A stretch of 19,627 nt of DNA from JANWKA01 sp035533815 (GTDB lineage Bacteria; Bacteroidota; Bacteroidia; Chitinophagales; Chitinophagaceae). Location: assembly GCA_035533815.1 (NCBI GenBank), contig DATLTB010000077.1, forward strand, positions 1 through 19,627, in the 5' to 3' direction. Positions 15,712 to 19,627 of the stretch are shown here, piece after piece (position 1 is the first letter of the stretch; each line of letters starts with the position of its first letter). Both the position numbers and the translations under genes were made by a program. The notes beneath the pieces were generated by a model. The model searched no databases. It had not been told where the DNA came from and worked only from the letters and a program-made list of their open reading frames with translations.

Positions 15712-16890
15712 CTATTTTTTTCTACGACGCCTTTCACTACGAATCAAACCCAGTTCCCGGCTTATCTGGCCCCTAATTGCAGTATTTTCCTCAGCTCGCC
15801 TGATCAGGTAGGGCATGACTTCTTCAAGAGGACCAAATGGCAGGTATTTGGATACCCTGAACCCGGCATTGGCAAGGTTGTAGGAAATATGATCGCTCAT
15901 TCCATATAGCTGGGAAAAATATACCTGTGGATGATCAGTACGGATCTGCCGGTTGGTCATCCAGGTTGAAGCCAGCAAGCAGCTTTTTTCATTATGTGTA
16001 GCCACGAAAAGAGAAAGCCTTCCCAGCCGTTCCAGGCAATAAATGAGCGCCTCATCATAATCACGGTCCGTGGACAATTTATCCATTTGAACCGGTGAAG
16101 GATAATGCTTGTCTACAGCTCGTTTTCTTTCCTTTTCCAAATAAGCACCCCGGACAAGTTTAATTCCAGGGAGGTATCCTTGTTTTTCCGAATCCGCTAA
16201 ATAGTGTTTCAGGTAATCGAGTCTATCCTTTAGGTAAAGTTGAAAGGTATTGTATACAACCACTTTCTCCTGATTGAACCGTTCCATCATTTCTACTGTT
16301 AGTTCATCCACAGGCTGCTGAATCCAGGATTCTTCTGCGTCAATGTGCACTCCAATCCCGGATCTTGCTGCAAACTGACAAATGTCCAATATCCGTTCTC
16401 TTACTCTGGCAAATTCCTGTTCTTCTTCCGGAGTTAACGGTATTCCGGCATGTCGCTTTTCCAATAGCTGGAAACGGGCAAATCCTGTAACCTTTAAACT
16501 TATAAATGGAATATTCGGGTGTTGGGAAGCAAATCGGATCACCCGGATAAACTCCTGATGGTTATGGTCATAATTTATTTCGCCAAGTTTCGATTCCACC
16601 CCATAATCCAAGATCACCCTGATGCCTGATTTATCCAGAAGCTTGGAAGTTTCGCCAGCCCCTTCAAGGTTTTCGCCCCCGCAAAACTGTTCAAAAACAG
16701 TCCTTTTGATGATCCCTCTGACCGGCAGATGAAGTTTCAGGGCAATTTGGGCTAATGTCGAACCGAGAAAGACCAATCCTTTATTGTTCATCATGGTGAA
16801 CAAACGCTCTTCTCTTTTTAATTCCAGGTCCGATTTACGCGCAAAGGCAATTTCAGTATTATCAAACGATAGGGATAAATGGGGGTCCAT
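15712..16890 (-). CDS. Proline dehydrogenase (monofunctional, FAD-dependent)
   Basis: A 392-residue enzyme that oxidises L-proline to 1-pyrroline-5-carboxylate with FAD and passes electrons to the quinone pool. The TIM-barrel PRODH domain spans about 85-375. Visible family motifs are FISLKVTGFARF (129-140), GVHIDAEESW (180-189), LVRGAYLEKER (245-255), FVATHNEKS (295-303), FSQLYGMSD (325-333), and the substrate-binding YLPFGPLEEVMPYLIRRAEEN (349-369), whose two Arg contact the proline carboxylate in the family. The fused P5C dehydrogenase domain of PutA is absent, so a separate P5CDH is expected elsewhere. The C-terminus is strongly basic (RSERRRRKK). The gene is divergent from the hydrolase gene at 17022; a degenerate -7-like TCAATTTG (minus strand, 16977-16984) lies between them. 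Confidence 0.95.
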   Translation of the reverse strand: MDPHLSLSFDNTEIAFARKSDLELKREERLFTMMNNKGLVFLGSTLAQIALKLHLPVRGIIKRTVFEQFCGGENLEGAGETSKLLDKSGIRVILDYGVESKLGEINYDHNHQEFIRVIRFASQHPNIPFISLKVTGFARFQLLEKRHAGIPLTPEEEQEFARVRERILDICQFAARSGIGVHIDAEESWIQQPVDELTVEMMERFNQEKVVVYNTFQLYLKDRLDYLKHYLADSEKQGYLPGIKLVRGAYLEKERKRAVDKHYPSPVQMDKLSTDRDYDEALIYCLERLGRLSLFVATHNEKSCLLASTWMTNRQIRTDHPQVYFSQLYGMSDHISYNLANAGFRVSKYLPFGPLEEVMPYLIRRAEENTAIRGQISRELGLIRSERRRRKK

Positions 16891-16984
16891 AATTTGAATT
16901 CAAGGGATTAAAGTTAAGGATTGGATCCGATTAACCTTTTACCCTGCTAATCTACATCTTAATGATTCCTCGAATCAAATTGAT

Positions 16985-16992
16985 TATTTTTG
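16985..16992 (+). promoter_or_regulatory. Candidate -7 promoter element for the hydrolase gene
   Basis: TATTTTTG matches TAnnTTTG fully and lies 29 bp before the ATG at 17022. Transcription would start near 17000. This supports 17022 rather than the in-frame ATG at 16962, which lies upstream of the element. No clear -33 TTG was found. Confidence 0.5.
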
Positions 16993-17021
16993 ACCAACTA
17001 ACTAATCAAAATTACTTTTCT

Positions 17022-17870
17022 ATGAAATATATCCTTTCCCTCCTGCTTTCCATCCATGCTTTTGTGGGAGAAGCCCAGTCCATGATCTGTTGCAATAAGC
17101 CAGGGCCAAGCGCCACGACAGCCTTTGCTATGCTCGGCGGCAATAAAGAATTCCTTTTCGCTCATGCCGTTCCACTTCCTTTTATATTGGCACATAAAAC
17201 CGGCAAGGAAATCCGATTTCCCACTCCGGACGGTCGAACAGGGGGTGGTTATTTCATTAAAGCTGCACATCCCACACATAATTACCTGCTGGTATTCCAT
17301 GAATATTGGGGTCTCAACGATTATATCAGGCAGATGGCCCAAAAACTGGGAATGGATATTGGCCATATCAATGTCCTTGCCCTTGATTTGTATGACGGCA
17401 AGGTGGCTACGACACCCGAAATGGCCGGAAAATACATGCAGGCCGTAAAGGACATCAGGGCCAGGGCAATTATTTCTGGAGCGCTAAAGTATGCTGGGAA
17501 GGATGCGCGAATCTATACCATTGGATGGTGTTTCGGAGGTGGATGGTCCCTTCAGGCTACCCTGATGGCTGGATCCCAGGCTGGAGGATGTGTCATGTAC
17601 TATGGAATGCCTGAAAAAGATGTGGATCGGCTAAAGACCCTTCATGCCGATGTTTTAGGCATTTTTGCCAACAAGGATGCTTGGATCAATCCCACGGTGG
17701 TCAACCAGTTTGTCACCAATATGGCAGCAGCCCATAAAACCCTGATTGTGAAACGATATAATGCGGACCATGCCTTTGCCAATCCCAGTAATCCCCATCA
17801 TGATGAATCGGCCACAACCGATGCATATAAAGCCACTTTGGCATTTTTCAGGGAACGGGTGAAGGGCTGA
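17022..17870 (+). CDS. Exported dienelactone hydrolase family protein (alpha/beta hydrolase)
   Basis: A 282-residue protein. The ATG at 17022 is chosen over one 60 bp upstream because it gives a clean Sec signal peptide (MKYILSLLLSIHAFVGEAQS) and lies just after a -7 element. The region after cleavage begins MICC, a Cys pair soon after the signal. The alpha/beta-hydrolase domain (about 58-282) has dienelactone-hydrolase landmarks: Glu94 in FHEYWGLND, nucleophile Cys170 in GWCFGGGWS, Asp219 in GIFANKDAWI and His250 in NADHAFANP. The Cys-Asp-His triad is therefore intact. It probably hydrolyses an ester or lactone in the periplasm; the substrate is unknown, and no aromatic-degradation genes are nearby. 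Its 3' end overlaps the end of the convergent GH130-like gene by 23 bp. Confidence 0.85.
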   Translation: MKYILSLLLSIHAFVGEAQSMICCNKPGPSATTAFAMLGGNKEFLFAHAVPLPFILAHKTGKEIRFPTPDGRTGGGYFIKAAHPTHNYLLVFHEYWGLNDYIRQMAQKLGMDIGHINVLALDLYDGKVATTPEMAGKYMQAVKDIRARAIISGALKYAGKDARIYTIGWCFGGGWSLQATLMAGSQAGGCVMYYGMPEKDVDRLKTLHADVLGIFANKDAWINPTVVNQFVTNMAAAHKTLIVKRYNADHAFANPSNPHHDESATTDAYKATLAFFRERVKG

Positions 17871-19011
17871 TCCTTCTTCCAGGGGAAAAAACCGCTACAG
17901 CTATTTTGGAATCTGCCGTTCCATAATAGAGGAACCATTTCCCTTTAAACCATGCAAGGCCTTCCAGGAAACAAACCCGGTTAACCTGGCCCTTCAGCTC
18001 ATACGGTTTATCCGGTCGGATGAAATTATATGGCAATCTCGCAAGAACCCGGGTGGGATCTTGGCTGTCGATCAGCACCTGTCCTCCTGAATAGGTCCCG
18101 GAGGCCAGTGTTGAATCCCCACTGCGGGAATCATTCATCCCATTGTATATTAATACTATCCCTGAACCCGTCCATAAAGCAAAAGGGCCGCTTTCCACCA
18201 GTCGGCTGTCAAAATAACCTTTCCTGGGACCAAAAAGCGATTGTAAATGTCCTCCATTTTCCAAAGGCTCCCAATGGACCAGATCTGCAGAAGTAGCCAT
18301 GAAAATCCGGGAATCTCCCCAGTACATCCAATACTTCCCCCTGATCTTTTTAGCTATCACATGCCCTTTTTCCAATTGTGCCACAATGGCCCCTGACTTA
18401 CTCCATAGATTCCGGAATTTTCCACCGCCGGCACTTCCAAATACCAGCCCTAGCTTTTTCCAATGGACCAGGTCATGGGAAATGGCTTCGCAAAGCCTGG
18501 CTGTTTTTCCATCATAAGCGGTATAAGTAAGTATATAGGAACTATCCGGACTTTCCACTATCCTCGGGTCTTCAACCCCCCCTTCCCATTCGTAAGTTAA
18601 CATGCTGTCCCGTTCGGGATACAGCACTGGCCTGGCCCTCCGGACAAAATGCAGACCGTCACCGCTTATGGCCAGACCCAGGCGCGATGTTCCGGCTGGC
18701 TTGCCCAAGCTATCCTGGGCCCTGTATACCAGGTAAATGCTATCATGCATCACCACAGCTGCTGGATTGAACACATCCTTGGATTCCCAGCGGATTATTT
18801 TTCCGCTTACCGGATCCCAGAAAGTACCTGGACCAGGTCCAAGGACCGGATTTGACGGGTCTGATTTGACAAAGGGCATCAATGCCCATTTGTAGTTGTG
18901 TCCGCTGTGCGGAACGACCTGAATGGATTTTTTACCTTGGCAACTGGCAAGCAGGATATACAATAATCCAAGTCCAATACCCCGGTTAAACAATTTTTGT
19001 TTCATCAACAT
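17848..19011 (-). CDS. Glycoside hydrolase/phosphorylase family 130-like lipoprotein (five-bladed beta-propeller)
   Basis: A 387-residue predicted lipoprotein: hydrophobic segment about 10-22, lipobox LASC with Cys24. The second in-frame ATG (19005) would leave the signal intact. The body shows the repeated beta-propeller pattern of furanosidase/GH130-like enzymes: NPVLGPG, FNPAAVVMHDSIYLVYRAQD (about 81-100), GVEDPRIV (145-152) with Asp148 in the position of the GH130 catalytic acid, MYWGDSRIFMATSADLVHW, LIYNGMN, and FLEGLAWFKGKWFLYYGTAD near the end. GH130 members act on beta-mannosides by phosphorolysis or, in some exported forms, hydrolysis. An extracytoplasmic enzyme would favour hydrolysis (inference). 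The start codon follows directly on the stop of the sugar-porter gene, so the two are an operon. A GH43-type enzyme is the main alternative. Confidence 0.75.
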   Translation of the reverse strand: MLMKQKLFNRGIGLGLLYILLASCQGKKSIQVVPHSGHNYKWALMPFVKSDPSNPVLGPGPGTFWDPVSGKIIRWESKDVFNPAAVVMHDSIYLVYRAQDSLGKPAGTSRLGLAISGDGLHFVRRARPVLYPERDSMLTYEWEGGVEDPRIVESPDSSYILTYTAYDGKTARLCEAISHDLVHWKKLGLVFGSAGGGKFRNLWSKSGAIVAQLEKGHVIAKKIRGKYWMYWGDSRIFMATSADLVHWEPLENGGHLQSLFGPRKGYFDSRLVESGPFALWTGSGIVLIYNGMNDSRSGDSTLASGTYSGGQVLIDSQDPTRVLARLPYNFIRPDKPYELKGQVNRVCFLEGLAWFKGKWFLYYGTADSKIAVAVFSPGRRISPSPVP

Positions 19012-19627
19012 TCAGGGAACATATAATTTTTCCACTTCCTCCAGGGGAACTCCCCGGGTTTCAAAAACGTACTTGCTGACAAAAATGATCATCAACAGGT
19101 TTATTGCCCCATAGATCCAAAAGGTTCCTGCCCCTCCCAGTCCATTGAGCATGGGAAGAAAACTTAAACTCACCAAAGAGTTGGCTGTCCAGTTTCCAAA
19201 TACAGCAATGGAAGTAGCTGTGCCCCTTATCCTGTTTGGAAATATTTCAGCCACATATACCCATAGAACAGCGCCCCAGGTGCAGGCAAAAGCAGCGATA
19301 TACAGAAAGATTAAGCTTAAAAGCAGATAATTAGCCAGCTGATTGATATGGAACAACCAGCCAATGGTCAGCAAACTCAGTCCCATTACAGCCGAACCTC
19401 CGAGCAACAGCTTTTTCCTTCCCAGGCGATCAATCAACAAAAAAGCGAATAAGGTAAAGACCAGATTCACTATCCCCGTAAGCATGGTCTGTAGAAGTAT
19501 ACTGATATGCACATGTGTCTTTTCAAGTATCGCGGGAGCATAATAAAAGATAATATTGATACCCGTGAGTTGTGCAATTGCAGCAAACACGATGCCCATG
19601 AACACTACTTTCCTATACCGGGTTGAA
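19012..19627 (-). CDS. MFS sugar porter, C-terminal part (start lies beyond the window)
   Basis: About 204 codons are visible and the frame is open to the window edge at 19627, so this is the C-terminal half of a protein of normally about 440-480 residues. The edge reads TRYRKVV just before the QLTGINIIFYYAP segment, which is TM7 of the sugar porter family. Then come DRLGRKKLLLGG (the conserved RxGRK/R loop), WVYVAEIFPNRIRGTATS, and a C-terminal ETRGVPLEEVEKL, the family's PETKG-type ending. An internal GTG/ATG near 19605 is not a real start, because the conserved sequence continues upstream. It probably imports the mono- or oligosaccharide released by the GH130-like lipoprotein encoded next (TGA followed directly by ATG). 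Confidence 0.9.
   Translation of the reverse strand, partial: STRYRKVVFMGIVFAAIAQLTGINIIFYYAPAILEKTHVHISILLQTMLTGIVNLVFTLFAFLLIDRLGRKKLLLGGSAVMGLSLLTIGWLFHINQLANYLLLSLIFLYIAAFACTWGAVLWVYVAEIFPNRIRGTATSIAVFGNWTANSLVSLSFLPMLNGLGGAGTFWIYGAINLLMIIFVSKYVFETRGVPLEEVEKLYVP

Noticed and set aside
16962..17021. A 20-codon N-terminal extension of the hydrolase
   Set aside because: It would place the hydrophobic signal internally and starts upstream of the candidate -7 element.

Overview
The window looks like a chromosomal segment of a Bacteroidota bacterium, probably in the Chitinophagia/Sphingobacteriia neighbourhood. The signs are: start codons preceded by A-rich stretches rather than strong Shine-Dalgarno sequences; several upstream TAnnTTTG-type -7 elements, the form used by the Bacteroidota primary sigma factor; small 'outer membrane beta-barrel' proteins; an extracytoplasmic GH130-like lipoprotein beside a sugar porter; and a Lon protease with a long acidic N-terminus. 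GC content is moderate by eye. I see no rRNA, tRNA, CRISPR array, transposase or phage gene.

Layout. 1-418 is non-coding and carries four short stem-loops. 419-1994 (minus strand) is a two-gene redox module: a membrane di-haem cytochrome b, then a sulfite-oxidase-fold molybdopterin protein whose start overlaps the cytochrome stop by 8 bp. 1995-2422 is a gene-poor gap with an AT-only-stem palindrome. 2423-10231 (minus) is a heavy-metal efflux locus in the order response regulator, histidine kinase, outer-membrane factor (CzcC), membrane-fusion lipoprotein (CzcB), RND pump (CzcA). 10506-12171 (plus) holds two tandem paralogous outer-membrane beta-barrel proteins, followed by a clear terminator. 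12327-14750 (plus) is Lon protease. 14896-16890 (minus) holds pdxJ (vitamin B6 synthesis) and a monofunctional proline dehydrogenase. 17022-17870 (plus) is an exported dienelactone-hydrolase-family protein. 17848-19627 (minus) is a GH130-like lipoprotein behind the 3' part of an MFS sugar porter that runs off the window.

How the genes fit together. The kinase and regulator probably sense periplasmic metal and control the CzcCBA pump, which spans both membranes. The conserved acidic residues of the pump's proton-relay motif point to divalent cations (Zn/Co/Cd/Ni) rather than Cu/Ag. Repeats of a kind that response regulators often bind lie in front of both the regulator gene and czcC. The cytochrome/molybdoenzyme pair resembles MsrPQ/YedYZ in principle, with membrane electrons passed to a periplasmic molybdoenzyme, but it uses a different class of cytochrome. 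The GH130-like lipoprotein and the sugar porter probably form a glycan-use unit. The rest is housekeeping or general metabolism.

I do not see a clearly new multi-gene system. The most interesting observations are the repeat cluster in the regulator/OMP intergenic region, the 11-bp-period repeat in front of czcC, the atypical molybdoenzyme/cytochrome pair, and the palindrome-rich left edge.
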